Origin: Enterobacter ludwigii
GTDB lineage: Bacteria; Pseudomonadota; Gammaproteobacteria; Enterobacterales; Enterobacteriaceae
Direction: 5' to 3'
DNA length: 64,000 nt
Assembly: GCA_023023105.1 (NCBI GenBank)
Contig: CP083825.1
Location: 62,001-126,000, forward strand
A program made the translations under genes and the position numbers. Under the pieces are notes generated by a model that saw only the letters and a list, made by a program, of their open reading frames with translations, was not told the origin of the DNA and ran no database searches. Shown here in pieces: positions 19,401 through 27,531 of this stretch. How positions within the stretch are numbered: position 1 is the first letter of the stretch; each line of letters starts with the position of its first letter.

Positions 19401-20496
19401 TGAGATCAATTCGCTGGCGAGCATGACAGCAGATCAGAAAGCGCAATATTTGGTGTTGCATCCGGCTGCCGCTGCATTGGATGGGCTTAGCGAGGTCTCT
19501 TCGGCCGATTTTGGTCAATTCACATCGAGAGGTTTGACGAACCTTGCCGCGCTAAATGCCGCAGAGGGGGGGGCGCTACGAAACTATCTGAACCGTTCCT
19601 CACTAAAGGCTGACGTCTCGCAGCCAGGCGATGTTTCAACAGACTCGCAAAATGGGAACGGTGTAGAGCTTAATATGGCGCTTAGCGGTGACAGCTATCG
19701 CCTGGATATTGGCAGCACGCCGCTGGGCCAGGATCTGAATACACTGGTCGGTGGGGTGAAATGGTCACCTAAGTTATCTAACTACCTCTCATTGATCTTC
19801 ACCGGCGAGCGCCGCGCCGTGACTGATAGTTTGCTCTCGTATGTTGGTTTGAAAGACGCTTACTCAGGCAAAACCTGGGGCCAGGTGACTAAAAACGGCG
19901 GTACCGTGCAATTAAGCTATGACGACGGTGACGCAGGCTTCTTCGTTGGCGGTGGTGGTTACAGTTACATTGGTGAAAATGTGGCGAGCAACACCAGTAT
20001 GAACGCAGACGCCGGAGTCTATCTGCGCCCATGGCATGATGATTTCCGTCAACTGCAAACAGGTTTAAGCGTCAGTTGGATGGATTTCTCGAAAAACCTC
20101 AGTTACTTCACTTTCGGGCAGGGCGGCTATTTTAGCCCCCAAAATTATGTCAGCGTGTCATTGCCAGTTGATTTTTCACAGAAAATTGACAACTGGAAGC
20201 TTAGCCTTGGAGGCTCTGTGGGGTATCAATCCTACACCCAGGATGCTAGCAATTACTTCCCGACAGACTCCGCAATGCAAAGCGCTTTAACAGATTACGT
20301 GAAAACTGGTTTTGCAAAAGAAGCGCAGTACGGCAGCAAATCGCAAAACGGGATTGGCTATACCTTCCGGGCAGGGATTGATTACAACCTGAACAAGAAC
20401 ATGACCGTCGGCGGTAGGGTCGGTTACGACACCTTTGGCGACTATAACGAAAGTACTGCCGGGATCTGGTTCCGCTATATGTTGGGAGATAAATAA
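16456..20496 (+). CDS. bcsC: Cellulose secretion outer-membrane protein BcsC
   Basis: BcsC exports the glucan across the periplasm and outer membrane. A signal peptide (MMIKTARRLTTLCLSSALTFG...AHA) is followed by many TPR repeats (about 40-780; repeated A..YL..A and G....A patterns). A C-terminal BCSC_C beta-barrel follows (about 1000-1346; NGVELNMALSGDSYRLDIGS onward, ending in an aromatic strand, WFRYMLGDK). About 1346 residues is above the usual ~1150-1300. I prefer ATG 16456, with GAGGGT upstream, over GTG 16447. Its stop overlaps the bcsD start by one base. Confidence 0.95.
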   Translation: MMIKTARRLTTLCLSSALTFGIPGLAHAAANDAALKALFDQANYWHEKSHDDLAMESLRKVLMVDANNTQAMYLMALWAQQNGDLQVSSQWRSRLAQVSPDDPGLQALDNAKQLTQVPQGQLSLARQQARSGNVPAALATWRSMFNGDTPPPSLAPEYYQTMAGDKTLYPQAVSQLKNFVMHNPQDTSARIALGKILTWREETRRDGILLLEPMASGSKEADDGLRQALLWLGPQAGDERFYDTWLQRHPQDTDVQNYYRKNVGGAAKGAGYTALNSGDNSAAKNKFEQVLQTNPNDADALAGMGYIAQRSGDYKAAAQYLNRAASQGGDASDERKNQAADAAFYGQLAQAQQALKEGNISQALALSAPLAQESGERGTAGKLFRASVLRQNKDFSQAEQTLRGLLNEQPQNAPARENLYYVLRDQNKTEEAQAMLRTLPASLQEKLQPRVVAGAPGDPIRRQAQQLVQAGNTDQAISVLRQGVARVPDDPWLRLDLARLLQKSGQEGEAATVMIPAGRDGANSNSLYAAALYASESGAWQQANSLLARIPPSSRNSQMRDLAESVNYNLQMATAERYLSQGNMTAASNTLKALASQPPKSPVDAGKLARMLARSGDITTAVSLVRNSIKDGVEGNAGDYADQIAVLNQAGLTQEAQTLMSNPELQARSTPAQLAGIRNGYVINEADKLREEGNYAAAYDKLIRALQSDPQNTDLMFAMGRLYQTGKMNKEAGVLYDYLMTRDTEDQAARVGAIDVALSENNVQKATTLASGLRSDSSPERMLLLARLEEAKGNHQQAMTYLRSARGKLVGLESSNSAATPTIGGILLADNPFTTTSKTPPQSSSPQALYGTILPWQVAQVAREPGSSLPGTTRTDLPVETAQSRTLRQVDNMMQELDEKKGMWLQGEVDIRGRDGESGTSKLTEAKTPLTWSSSPFGESRFEFTATPITLSAGSASGDAWRRYGSNPLANAASNLASTINNEINSLASMTADQKAQYLVLHPAAAALDGLSEVSSADFGQFTSRGLTNLAALNAAEGGALRNYLNRSSLKADVSQPGDVSTDSQNGNGVELNMALSGDSYRLDIGSTPLGQDLNTLVGGVKWSPKLSNYLSLIFTGERRAVTDSLLSYVGLKDAYSGKTWGQVTKNGGTVQLSYDDGDAGFFVGGGGYSYIGENVASNTSMNADAGVYLRPWHDDFRQLQTGLSVSWMDFSKNLSYFTFGQGGYFSPQNYVSVSLPVDFSQKIDNWKLSLGGSVGYQSYTQDASNYFPTDSAMQSALTDYVKTGFAKEAQYGSKSQNGIGYTFRAGIDYNLNKNMTVGGRVGYDTFGDYNESTAGIWFRYMLGDK

Positions 20497-20975
20497 TGAC
20501 GTCGAGTACGGCTAATCCTTTACTGCTGTCTTATTTTCAACGGCAGCAAACGCCGGCCGGTTGGTTTGACCTGCTGTCGGTAATGGTTGATGGCATGGTG
20601 AGAAACGTGGGGGAAGCGGAAAGCCAACCCTTCTTGCGCCAGATGGGGGCATCGCTGGCGGAACGTTTTCCTCTGCCTGCCTCACAAACCATCGGCGAAC
20701 TCGAAACCAACATCAACGCGCTGCTTGCGGAGTTTAATTGGGGCTATATTGATATTGATGCCAGCGAAGAGGGATTATCGTTCCGCCATCAGGGGTTACC
20801 GGTCTCCCGGGATGAGAACAGCCAGACGCGTTGGTGTTACGCATTTTGCGCCATACTGGAAGGGCTTTATTCCCGTTGGCTGCAGGGACAGGGCGGGCAA
20901 TCGCATCTCGCTTTTAGCCGCGAACGGCTTTACTCCGTATCGGACGTTGTGTTCCGCTACGCTAACCCACAATGA
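20496..20975 (+). CDS. bcsD: Cellulose synthase subunit BcsD
   Basis: This 159-residue protein corresponds to BcsD/AxCesD, a periplasmic or peri-membrane oligomer that aligns glucan chains into ordered fibrils and is a marker of type I bcs operons. Its sequence ([60 protein letters not shown]) and its position between bcsC and bcsZ support the call. It lacks a signal peptide. It overlaps both neighbours by 1-4 bp. Its presence suggests crystalline rather than amorphous cellulose. Confidence 0.9.
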   Translation: MTSSTANPLLLSYFQRQQTPAGWFDLLSVMVDGMVRNVGEAESQPFLRQMGASLAERFPLPASQTIGELETNINALLAEFNWGYIDIDASEEGLSFRHQGLPVSRDENSQTRWCYAFCAILEGLYSRWLQGQGGQSHLAFSRERLYSVSDVVFRYANPQ

Positions 20976-21982
20976 GTCTGAGTATGTTTAAACGCGTTTT
21001 CGCCATGATGGTGATGATGGTTAGTGTGCTTTTTTCCTCGTTTTCACAGGCGGGACAGGCCTGGGAAGCGTACAAAGCGCGCTTTCTGATGACGGATGGC
21101 CGTATTGTTGATACCGGCAATAAAAACGTCTCTCACACGGAAGGCCAGGGTTTCGCCATGCTGATGGCGGTGGCCAGCAATGATAAAGCGGCGTTTGACC
21201 GCATCTGGGGATGGACAGATAAGACGCTCAGGAACAAGGACAATGGTCTGTTCTACTGGCGTTTTAATCCCGTCGAGCCGGATCCGATTGCCGATAAGAA
21301 TGACGCAACGGATGGCGATGCGTTAATTGCATGGGCGTTGTTAAAAGCCAGTCAGCGCTGGAATGATAACAGCTATGCCACCGCATCGGATGCCATTACC
21401 CAGGCGATGATTAAACATACGGTGATCAATTATGCGGGTTATCGGGTGATGCTGCCGGGGGCGAAGGGGTTCAATCTCAACAGTTATGTGAACCTGAACC
21501 CGTCCTATTTTATCTTCCCGGCATGGAAAGCGTTCGCCAACCGTAGCCATCTGGTGGTCTGGAATGATCTGATCCGTGATAGCACTACACTGCTTGGCAA
21601 AATGGGCTGGGGTCAATCGCATTTGCCTACCGACTGGGTATCACTGTCGGCGGATGGCAAACTGAGCCCTGCTAAAGAGTGGCCGCCGCGCATGAGTTTC
21701 GACGCCATTCGTATTCCGTTGTATCTCTCATGGTGGAACCCGCAAAGTTCGCTGCTGACGCCGTGGCGCAACTGGTGGCAGGGTTATGATCGTAGCCGCA
21801 CCCCGGCCTGGGTGAACGTTACAACCAACGATACCGCCCCGTACAATATGAATGGCGGTTTGCTGGCGGTACGTGATTTGACGATGGGTCAAACGTCTGG
21901 CGAGCCGCAAATCAACGCACAGGATGATTATTATTCTGCCAGTCTGAAAATGTTGGTCTGGCTGGCACAGCAGCAACAGTAA
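20972..21982 (+). CDS. bcsZ: Periplasmic endo-1,4-beta-glucanase BcsZ (GH8)
   Basis: This 336-residue family 8 glycoside hydrolase trims or releases cellulose during export. The signal peptide is hydrophobic ([16 protein letters not shown]), with an alternative start at 20984 (MFKRVF). Catalytic-region motifs include [17 protein letters not shown], with the proposed acid Glu, and [15 protein letters not shown], with the conserved Asp. FSWDAIRIPL-like [13 protein letters not shown] follows. It is last in the operon, after bcsD with a 4-bp overlap. The order with bcsZ last differs from the E. coli bcsABZC order. Confidence 0.95.
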   Translation: MSLSMFKRVFAMMVMMVSVLFSSFSQAGQAWEAYKARFLMTDGRIVDTGNKNVSHTEGQGFAMLMAVASNDKAAFDRIWGWTDKTLRNKDNGLFYWRFNPVEPDPIADKNDATDGDALIAWALLKASQRWNDNSYATASDAITQAMIKHTVINYAGYRVMLPGAKGFNLNSYVNLNPSYFIFPAWKAFANRSHLVVWNDLIRDSTTLLGKMGWGQSHLPTDWVSLSADGKLSPAKEWPPRMSFDAIRIPLYLSWWNPQSSLLTPWRNWWQGYDRSRTPAWVNVTTNDTAPYNMNGGLLAVRDLTMGQTSGEPQINAQDDYYSASLKMLVWLAQQQQ

Positions 21983-22006
21983 TTTTCCGCTTTTCCTGGT
22001 GATATC

Positions 22007-22105
22007 TCCTCACCCTCTCCCTTGAGGGGTGAGGAATCCCCACAAAAATGCGAGCACGAACGGTCCCCTCTCCTCTTTGGGGAGAGGGCCAGGGCGAGGG
22101 GAAAT
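22007..22105. repeat. REP-like palindromic repeats after bcs operon
   Basis: Two GC-rich dyads lie in tandem. CCTCACCC (22007-22014) pairs with GGGTGAGG (22026-22033). A CCCTCTCC...GGAGAGGG dyad spans about 22065-22088. Such CCCTCTCC/GAGAGGG units are common intergenic repeats in enterobacteria and may stabilise or end the bcs transcript. No U-tract follows. Confidence 0.6.
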
Positions 22106-22108
22106 AAC

Positions 22109-22205
22109 CTACTGCGGATAGGGCACCCAGTCGCCGCCGTTCAGCCGAACATACGGCTTATTCTGGTACTGAATCACCACGGCGTTAGCATTTTCTGAAA
22201 TCCCC
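22109..22205 (-). pseudogene. C-terminal fragment of an unidentified gene
   Basis: On the minus strand a frame of about 31 codons ends at a stop (22109-22111) with residues VVIQYQNKPYVRLNGGDWVPYPQ. This looks like the conserved C-terminus of a small exported enterobacterial protein, but I cannot name it. The 5' part is missing where the DsbA-like fragment begins, marking a junction in the island near 22205. Confidence 0.4.
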
Positions 22206-22228
22206 CTTTTAACCATGAGAATCAGACA

Positions 22229-22498
22229 ATGAAAGCAAAAAAATTAGCCGCATTAATAGTTACAACATACATTAGCTTTATTTCAACGGCACACGCTTCA
22301 GCACCTCAGCCGGTATTCAGCCCGGAGCAGGAAGCTCGTATCGGCGAAATCGCTGCCGACTATCTGGTATCTCACCCGGAGATTCTGGTGACCGTCAGTA
22401 ATAAGCTGCAGGAACAGCAGGAAACACGTAAGCAGAAGATGTTTGCACTCAACGTCATGGAGAATCAGGCGAACCTTCTGCATGATCCGGACACCCCG
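22229..22498 (+). pseudogene. Truncated DsbA/ScsC-like periplasmic protein
   Basis: From ATG 22229 the frame has a signal peptide (KKLAALIVTTYISFISTAHA) and a dimerisation-type helix ([36 protein letters not shown]). It then reads DPDTP, just before where the thioredoxin fold with CxxC would begin in ScsC/DsbA-like proteins. At about 22498 it runs into antisense IS911-like DNA, adding 26 unrelated residues to a stop at 22576. The active-site domain is lost, so no oxidoreductase activity is expected. Confidence 0.7.
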
Positions 22499-22737
22499 GC
22501 TTGCCATTGTGGCGATGCTTCTTGCTCCGGCAGAGCCGTGGCTGATGCCATGCAGTTCAAGTACCTGGCTGCGTAATACAGCCCGTCTGCCGTCTGGCTT
22601 TTCAGGACGGTTTTTCCAGTATTTGTAGCTGCTGCGATGAACCCCGAACACATGGCAGAGAGTGGCCACAGGATAACGCGCCCTGAGTTTCCCGATTATC
22701 GAGAACTGTTCAGGGAGTCTGACATCAAGAGCGCGGT
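22499..22737 (-). mobile_element. IS911-like remnant, orfB 5' part
   Basis: The minus strand encodes the beginning of an IS911-type OrfB ([20 protein letters not shown] ... [14 protein letters not shown]). It is cut at 22499 where it joins the DsbA-like gene, and at 22737 where IS30 is inserted. The catalytic domain is missing. Confidence 0.82.
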
Positions 22738-23958
22738 TGTAGATTCAATTGGTCAACGCAACAGTCATGTGAAAACATGTAGTTGCGGAGGATTGTTGGA
22801 TGAGACGGACATTTACAGCAAAGGAAAAAACATCTGTTTTTGAACTGTGGAAGAACGGAAAAGGCTTCAGTGAGATAGCTAATATCCTGGGTTCGAAACC
22901 AGGAACCATCTTCACGATGTTAAGAGATACTGGCGGCATAAAACCCAATGAGCGCAAGCGAGCTGTTGCTCACCTGACGCTGTCTGAGCGCGAGGAAATA
23001 CGAGCCGGTCTGTCAGCTAAAATGAGCATTCGAGCCATCGCTACAATGCTGAATCGTAGCCCTTCGACAATCTCACGTGAAGTCCAGCGTAATCGTGGCA
23101 GGCGCTATTACAAAGCCGTTGATGCGAATAACCGGGCCAACAGGATGGCTAAAAGACCAAAACCGTGCTTACTGGATCAGAATATGCCGTTGCGAGAGCT
23201 TGTTCTGGAAAAGCTTGAGATGAAGTGGTCCCCAGAGCAAATATCAGGATGGTTAAGGCGAGCGAAACCGCGTCAAAAAACACTACGAATATCACCTGAG
23301 ACAATTTATAAGACGCTTTACTTTCGTAGTCGTGAAGCGCTACACCACCTGAACGTACAGCATCTGCGCCGATCGCACAGCCTCCGTCATGGCAGGCGCC
23401 ATACTCGCAAAGGTGAAAGAGGCACTATCAACATAGTGAACGGAACGCCAATCCACGAACGTTCCCGGCATATCGATAACAGACGCTCTCTGGGACACTG
23501 GGAAGGCGATTTAGTCTCGGGTACAAAAAACTCTCATATAGCCACACTTGTAGACCGAAAATCACGTTATACGATCATCCTGAGACTCAGGGGCAAAGAC
23601 GCTTTATCAGTGAATCAGGCTCTTACAGATAAATTCCTGAGCCTACCACCTGAACTCCGGCGATCACTGACATGGGACAGAGGAATGGAGCTGGCCAGAC
23701 ATCTGGAATTTACTGACAGCACAGGAGTTAAAGTTTACTTCTGCGATCCTCAGAGCCCCTGGCAGCGGGGAACAAACGAGAACACTAATGGGCTAATCCG
23801 ACAGTACTTTCCCAAAAAGACATGCCTTGCCCAATATACTCAGCATGAGCTGGATCAGGTTGCAGCTCAGCTAAACAACAGACCGAGAAAGACACTGAAG
23901 TTCAAAACACCTAAAGAGATAATTGAAAGGGGTGTTGCGTTGACAGATTGAATCTACA
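22738..23958 (+). mobile_element. IS30, complete (1221 bp)
   Basis: The ends TGTAGATTCAATTGGTCAACG (22738) and, inverted, TTGACAGATTGAATCTACA (to 23958) bound 1221 bp. A 2-bp target duplication GT (22736-22737 and 23959-23960) is present, as expected for IS30. It is inserted in the IS911-like element between its orfA and orfB regions. Confidence 0.95.
22800..23951 (+). CDS. IS30 transposase
   Basis: This 383-residue IS30-family DDE transposase has two N-terminal HTH segments ([21 protein letters not shown] and [21 protein letters not shown]). The catalytic core follows, with HWEGDLVSG (first D), [13 protein letters not shown] (second D), and [17 protein letters not shown] (E). Nearly the whole length matches E. 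coli IS30 as I know it. It appears functional and could target its own ends. Confidence 0.95.
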   Translation: MRRTFTAKEKTSVFELWKNGKGFSEIANILGSKPGTIFTMLRDTGGIKPNERKRAVAHLTLSEREEIRAGLSAKMSIRAIATMLNRSPSTISREVQRNRGRRYYKAVDANNRANRMAKRPKPCLLDQNMPLRELVLEKLEMKWSPEQISGWLRRAKPRQKTLRISPETIYKTLYFRSREALHHLNVQHLRRSHSLRHGRRHTRKGERGTINIVNGTPIHERSRHIDNRRSLGHWEGDLVSGTKNSHIATLVDRKSRYTIILRLRGKDALSVNQALTDKFLSLPPELRRSLTWDRGMELARHLEFTDSTGVKVYFCDPQSPWQRGTNENTNGLIRQYFPKKTCLAQYTQHELDQVAAQLNNRPRKTLKFKTPKEIIERGVALTD

Positions 23959-24280
23959 GTAGCCTTTTTTAATATTTCATTTTCCATTTCAATACGTTGT
24001 AGCTTTTTCCTGAGCTCACGGATTTCAATTTGTTCCGGGGTAATGGGGGAGGCTTTTGGTGTTTTGCCCTGCCGTTCATCACGTAATTGTTTCACCCATC
24101 GCGTCATTGTGGAAAGGCCGACATCCATAGCGCTGGCTGCATCTGCCACGGTGTAGTTCTGGTCAACGACCAGTTGAGCGGATTCGCGTTTAAACTCTGC
24201 GCTGAAATTTCTTTTTTTCATTATGACACCTGTGTTGTTCTGAGGTGAGCATATCACCTCTGTTCAGGTGGCCAAATTCA
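23959..24280 (-). mobile_element. IS911-like remnant, orfA and left end
   Basis: The minus strand from 24280 (TGAATTTGGCCACCTG) carries the left end of an IS911-type element. Its orfA reads [20 protein letters not shown] from 24221, through [17 protein letters not shown] and a zipper ([20 protein letters not shown]). IS30 interrupts orfA just after the zipper. The right end of the element is gone. The frame continues a few codons into IS30. Confidence 0.85.
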
Positions 24281-24375
24281 GTAAACCACTTCATCTGACG
24301 ACGGATTGCCTCCCTTTACCTCGGTGCATAGCCCTCTTCCGCCAGTGTTTTCATATGAATGGACTAGGAAATAAA

Positions 24376-24636
24376 TTATGCTGACTCATTATTTCTGGCC
24401 ATAAAGGTTCTGGCAGTGCCATCTTTCGGGTCAACAAAGGTAATATCTTCAGGATCACGACGAGGGCTGGCCAATGACAGAAATATTACGGGTTCTTCAA
24501 GAAGGGTTGGTAATGCATGGACAACATTACGCTCGAAAAAAAGCACGTGGCCGGGGGCAAATTCGGCTTCGTCACGAGGATCTTCCATCCAGAGCGTCCC
24601 CATGAATCCCTGAATAACCTGACGCCGGAGGATCAC
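24376..24636 (-). pseudogene. Cupin-domain protein, probable C-terminal fragment
   Basis: The minus-strand frame of about 86 codons shows a cupin-type beta segment: GTLWMEDPRDEAEFAPGHVLFFERNVVHALPTLLEEPVIFLSLASPRRDPEDITFV. The G(X)5HxH motif of the first cupin half is absent, and there is a stop not far upstream of the GTG at 24636. It is probably the 3' end of a larger gene. It is convergent with nothing and divergent from the amide operon. Function not assigned. Confidence 0.5.
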
Positions 24637-24739
24637 CTGCTGATGGCTGAAAAACCGGAACTCTCAAAAAGTGCGTGGAACTAAAACAGGTGTGCATTAC
24701 TCCACCTCATGTTGAAGAGACCAGACTGCATCAGAAAAT

Positions 24740-24776
24740 TGCACCATAACTGAGCAAGCCGCATCCCATTGGTGCA
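24740..24776 (+). promoter_or_regulatory. Two tandem NtrC-like binding sites
   Basis: Compared with the NtrC consensus TGCACCATATTGGTGCA, 24740-24756 (TGCACCATAACTGAGCA) matches 13 of 17 and 24760-24776 (CGCATCCCATTGGTGCA) matches 13 of 17. The centres are 20 bp apart, about two helical turns. They lie about 70 bp upstream of a sigma54-like element, the classic enhancer layout of nitrogen-controlled promoters. Match counts were made by eye, and binding is inferred. Confidence 0.6.
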
Positions 24777-24826
24777 AAAGTGTCTCCAAAAATAAATAAT
24801 CCATTGATTTAACTGTGCTTTAAAAA

Positions 24827-24842
24827 TGGCATGAATTTTTCA
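24827..24842 (+). promoter_or_regulatory. Sigma54-like promoter element
   Basis: The 16-mer TGGCATGAATTTTTCA resembles the RpoN consensus TGGCACGNNNNTTGCA, with a good -24 half but T in place of G in the -12 GC. It lies downstream of the paired NtrC-like sites and about 85 bp before the terminator hairpin. The imperfect -12 element makes it a candidate rather than a firm call. Confidence 0.4.
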
Positions 24843-24898
24843 TGTCGGGTATATGCAAGCAGGGGCAACCCTTAAGCCTTGAATCCATTAAATATCGA

Positions 24899-24946
24899 CA
24901 GGTAATGAAGCCTGATTGTCCTAATAAGGACAATCAGGCTTTTTTA
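24899..24946 (+). terminator. Leader terminator with competing hexaloop hairpin (ANTAR-type attenuator)
   Basis: An intrinsic terminator occupies 24908-24946: a perfect GC-capped stem AGCCTGATTGTCC/GGACAATCAGGCT with loop TAATAA and a T-tract. It sits 23 bp before the first gene, where a plain terminator would silence the operon. Overlapping its 5' arm is a second hairpin (24899-24914): CAGG, a U-G closing pair, loop AATGAA, then CCTG. The loop has A at position 1 and G at position 4, as in ANTAR target RNAs. The AmiR-like product of the second gene is the obvious antiterminator. Confidence 0.7.
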
Positions 24947-24968
24947 TTAATGCAGAGAGCAAACATAC

Positions 24969-26096
24969 GTGCAAACTATTGATATTGGAATTTTGCTTTC
25001 CACAGAAGGTACCTACAGCCACCTGGCGAACAGCACACTGCTTGGTGCGCGCCATGCCTTAGAGGAAATCAATGCCGATCCTGCTTATCCTTTTCAGCTG
25101 CGGGCCCGACATATCAACCCTGCGGGTGAACTCGCAGCCTACAGTGAAGCGGTGAGCACCTTTATCGCTCACGGCATCCGCCATATCTTCGGAACCATTA
25201 CCTCTGCCAGTCGGAAGGAGATTATCCCGGACCTGGAGCAGCATAACCTGCTGCTGTGGTATGGCTGTCCTTACGAGGGGTTCGAGAGCTGCGAGCAGGT
25301 CGTATATCTGGGCGGTTGTCCGAACCAGACTCTGCTGCCACTCCTGCGGCTGGCGCTGGATATGTTCGGAAATCGCTCCTGGCTGATCGGCTCTAACTAC
25401 GTCTGGGGCTGGGAAAGCAATCGTATCGCCCGTGAGGTAGTGGAAGGTTCCGGCGGTACGGTGGTGGGCGAAAAATATCTGCACCTGAGAAACAGCAACG
25501 TGACCGAGTTGATTGAGGCGATTCTCAGCACAGAGGTAGATTTTGTGCTCAATAACCTGGTAGGCGAAACCTCTTATGCGTTTCTGCGCGCACTGGACGA
25601 GGCCTGTCTTCGCGATCGGCGGACGTTAGCGGTGCTCAGCTGTAATTTTACCGAAGCCGAAGTCGCCGAAGTCGCGCCACTAAGGGCGGTACGTTTGCTT
25701 TCCTGCGGACCGTTTTTTGAGAGCGTCGATCTCGATTTTTGCGCGCGGCAGCACCTGCAACATGGCGTACAGCGCATCTCCCACTACTATATCGGCGGCT
25801 GGCGGGCAGTAAGGCTGTTTGCCAATAGCCTGCGCGAGGCCGGAAACAGCGAGCCGGGTGCGGTGCTGGCGGCACTGCATCGTCAGCACGACGTTGATTC
25901 TCCGGGCGCTCGCTCAGTAATGGCTCGAAACAACCACGCCTGTTTGCCCTGCTACATCGCTGAGTTGCAACAAACTTGCTTTCAGATACTGCATCGCGAA
26001 CCGCTGCCGGTTATGCCCGATCCCTATCTCTCCGCGACCGAGCTACGTGAAAGCCGAACGGTTGCAGCCAGACCTGCTCTGAGGATTGTTAAATGA
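24969..26096 (+). CDS. amiC: AmiC-like cytoplasmic amide sensor / negative regulator
   Basis: This 375-residue protein has the type-1 periplasmic-binding fold of the AmiC/UrtA family but no signal peptide, as expected for AmiC, which holds AmiR inactive until it binds a small amide. Motifs include IGILLSTEGTYSHLANSTLLGA, GTITSASRKEIIPDLE, WYGCPYEGFE, YLGGCPNQTLLPLLRLAL, SNYVWGWESNRIAREV, and the C-terminal MARNNHACLPCYIAEL that resembles the RQNNHSRLSSRIAEI segment of Pseudomonas AmiC. Start is GTG 24969. Its stop overlaps the amiR start by 4 bp, as in known amiCR pairs. It could alternatively sense urea or formamide. Confidence 0.87.
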   Translation: MQTIDIGILLSTEGTYSHLANSTLLGARHALEEINADPAYPFQLRARHINPAGELAAYSEAVSTFIAHGIRHIFGTITSASRKEIIPDLEQHNLLLWYGCPYEGFESCEQVVYLGGCPNQTLLPLLRLALDMFGNRSWLIGSNYVWGWESNRIAREVVEGSGGTVVGEKYLHLRNSNVTELIEAILSTEVDFVLNNLVGETSYAFLRALDEACLRDRRTLAVLSCNFTEAEVAEVAPLRAVRLLSCGPFFESVDLDFCARQHLQHGVQRISHYYIGGWRAVRLFANSLREAGNSEPGAVLAALHRQHDVDSPGARSVMARNNHACLPCYIAELQQTCFQILHREPLPVMPDPYLSATELRESRTVAARPALRIVK

Positions 26097-26686
26097 AAAC
26101 GCTGCTGTCCCCGGATTTAGATGCTCAGCCGCTCCTGCTGGTAGACTGTGAAGCAAGGAGTCGCGAAGCGCTGGAAAAAAACCTGACGCGGATGGGTATC
26201 CGCTGGCATCACCTGACCGGAGATGAGGCTTTACCTCCTCTCACCCCCTGTGCAGTACTGGTGGAACTGGAGGCATTCGCCAGCCCGCTAACCCTGAGCC
26301 AGATCAATCTGGCGGGAATACCGGTGATCGCGCTGACCTCACATGAGGGACTTTACCAGGTACAGCGCGCGCTGGAGTTAGGGGCAACAGCGCTCCTTAC
26401 CAAGCCTATTACACAGCGAGCCATCTATACCACCCTGATGATGGCAGTGGGGCTGCGTCAGCAGTTGCATGACATTCAACAGCAACAGATGCTACTGCGC
26501 CAGCGTCTGGCAGCAATGCCGCAGATTACCCAAGCTCTGGCGGCCCAGATGCAAGCGGAAAGTATTGATGAACAACAGGCATGGGTTCGCCTGCGCTCGG
26601 AATCAATGTGTACGAACCAGTCGGTGGCACAGGTGGCGCAGAAGTGGCTGCTACGAATGTCGTCCGGCAAGCGGGGAGCACAATGA
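26093..26686 (+). CDS. amiR: AmiR-like ANTAR-domain antiterminator
   Basis: This 197-residue protein has an N-terminal pseudo-receiver (about 12-120: LLLVDCEARSREALEKNL ... VIALTSHEGLYQVQRALELGATALLTKPI), a coiled-coil linker (LRQQLHDIQQQQMLLRQRL), and a C-terminal ANTAR helical bundle (about 137-190: AQMQAESIDEQQAWVRLRSESMCTNQSVAQVAQKWL). The receiver lacks a clear phospho-Asp site, as in AmiR and NasR. Such proteins bind hexaloop hairpins in leader RNA and prevent termination, and a matching leader lies at 24899-24946. It overlaps the next gene by ATGA. Confidence 0.87.
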   Translation: MKTLLSPDLDAQPLLLVDCEARSREALEKNLTRMGIRWHHLTGDEALPPLTPCAVLVELEAFASPLTLSQINLAGIPVIALTSHEGLYQVQRALELGATALLTKPITQRAIYTTLMMAVGLRQQLHDIQQQQMLLRQRLAAMPQITQALAAQMQAESIDEQQAWVRLRSESMCTNQSVAQVAQKWLLRMSSGKRGAQ

Positions 26687-27531
26687 ATAGAGTCGGATAT
26701 TTTCTGCGCCGGCCAGCCCTGCTGCTCTCGCTGCTGTTTATTCTCCTGGTGGTGATGAGCGCGCTGTTTGCCCCCTGGCTCACCCCCTTCGATCCCGATG
26801 AACAGTTTGTCGAGGGACTGAGCCTGGAAGGCGCACCGCTTTCTCCCAACAGCACTTACTGGCTGGGAACCGATCTGCTGGGACGCGATCTCTTCTCGCG
26901 TTTAATTTACGGAGCTCGTACTTCGTTACTCATCGGTGTTGTCGCCAACGGCACTGCAGTACTGATCGGCGTCCTGGTAGGGCTTAGCGCAGGTTATCTG
27001 CAGGGGCGTATCGGAGGGCTGCTGATGCGCTTTACCGATCTGATGATGGCGTTTCCCGCACTGCTGCTGGCGATTGCCCTGGCGGCGATTTTCCAGCCAA
27101 GTGTCTGGATCGTGTCCCTGGTGATCGCCATGGTGAACTGGGTGCAGATCGCCAGGGTTATCTACGCCGAAACTAGCGCGCTTAGCGCCCGCGACTTTAT
27201 CGCCGTGGAACGCACCCTGGGGGCCGGAACGTTGCGTATTCTCGGCGTGCATTTAATTCCACATCTGGCGCCAACGGTGCTGGTCTGGGCCACACTAGGC
27301 ATCTCCACCACAGTCCTGCTGGAAGCTACTCTATCGTTCCTCGGGGTGGGGGTACAGCCGCCAACGCCGAGTTGGGGCAACATCATCTTTGAAAGCCAGA
27401 GCTATTTTACTTCGGCTCCCTGGCTGGTGTTCTTTCCCGGCGCGGCGATTGTGCTGCTGTCGCTCTCTTTCAATATCGCTGGTGACGCCCTGCGCGACGC
27501 CCTCGATCCCGGCTTAAAAGGACGAAACTAA
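26683..27531 (+). CDS. ABC importer permease, DppC/NikC type
   Basis: This 282-residue inner-membrane permease belongs to the dipeptide/nickel/oligopeptide importer family. The start at 26683 (MNRVGYFLRRPALLL) overlaps the amiR stop; the open frame extends 5' but inside amiR. It has an N-terminal TM, a linker (LTPFDPDEQFVEGLSLEGAPLSPNSTYWLGTDLLGRDLFSRLIYGARTSL is typical of OppC_N), five further helices, and the cytoplasmic loop SARDFIAVERTLGAGTLRILGVHLIP, which contacts the ATPase. It is normally the second permease after a DppB homologue, but here the order is reversed. Confidence 0.9.
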   Translation: MNRVGYFLRRPALLLSLLFILLVVMSALFAPWLTPFDPDEQFVEGLSLEGAPLSPNSTYWLGTDLLGRDLFSRLIYGARTSLLIGVVANGTAVLIGVLVGLSAGYLQGRIGGLLMRFTDLMMAFPALLLAIALAAIFQPSVWIVSLVIAMVNWVQIARVIYAETSALSARDFIAVERTLGAGTLRILGVHLIPHLAPTVLVWATLGISTTVLLEATLSFLGVGVQPPTPSWGNIIFESQSYFTSAPWLVFFPGAAIVLLSLSFNIAGDALRDALDPGLKGRN

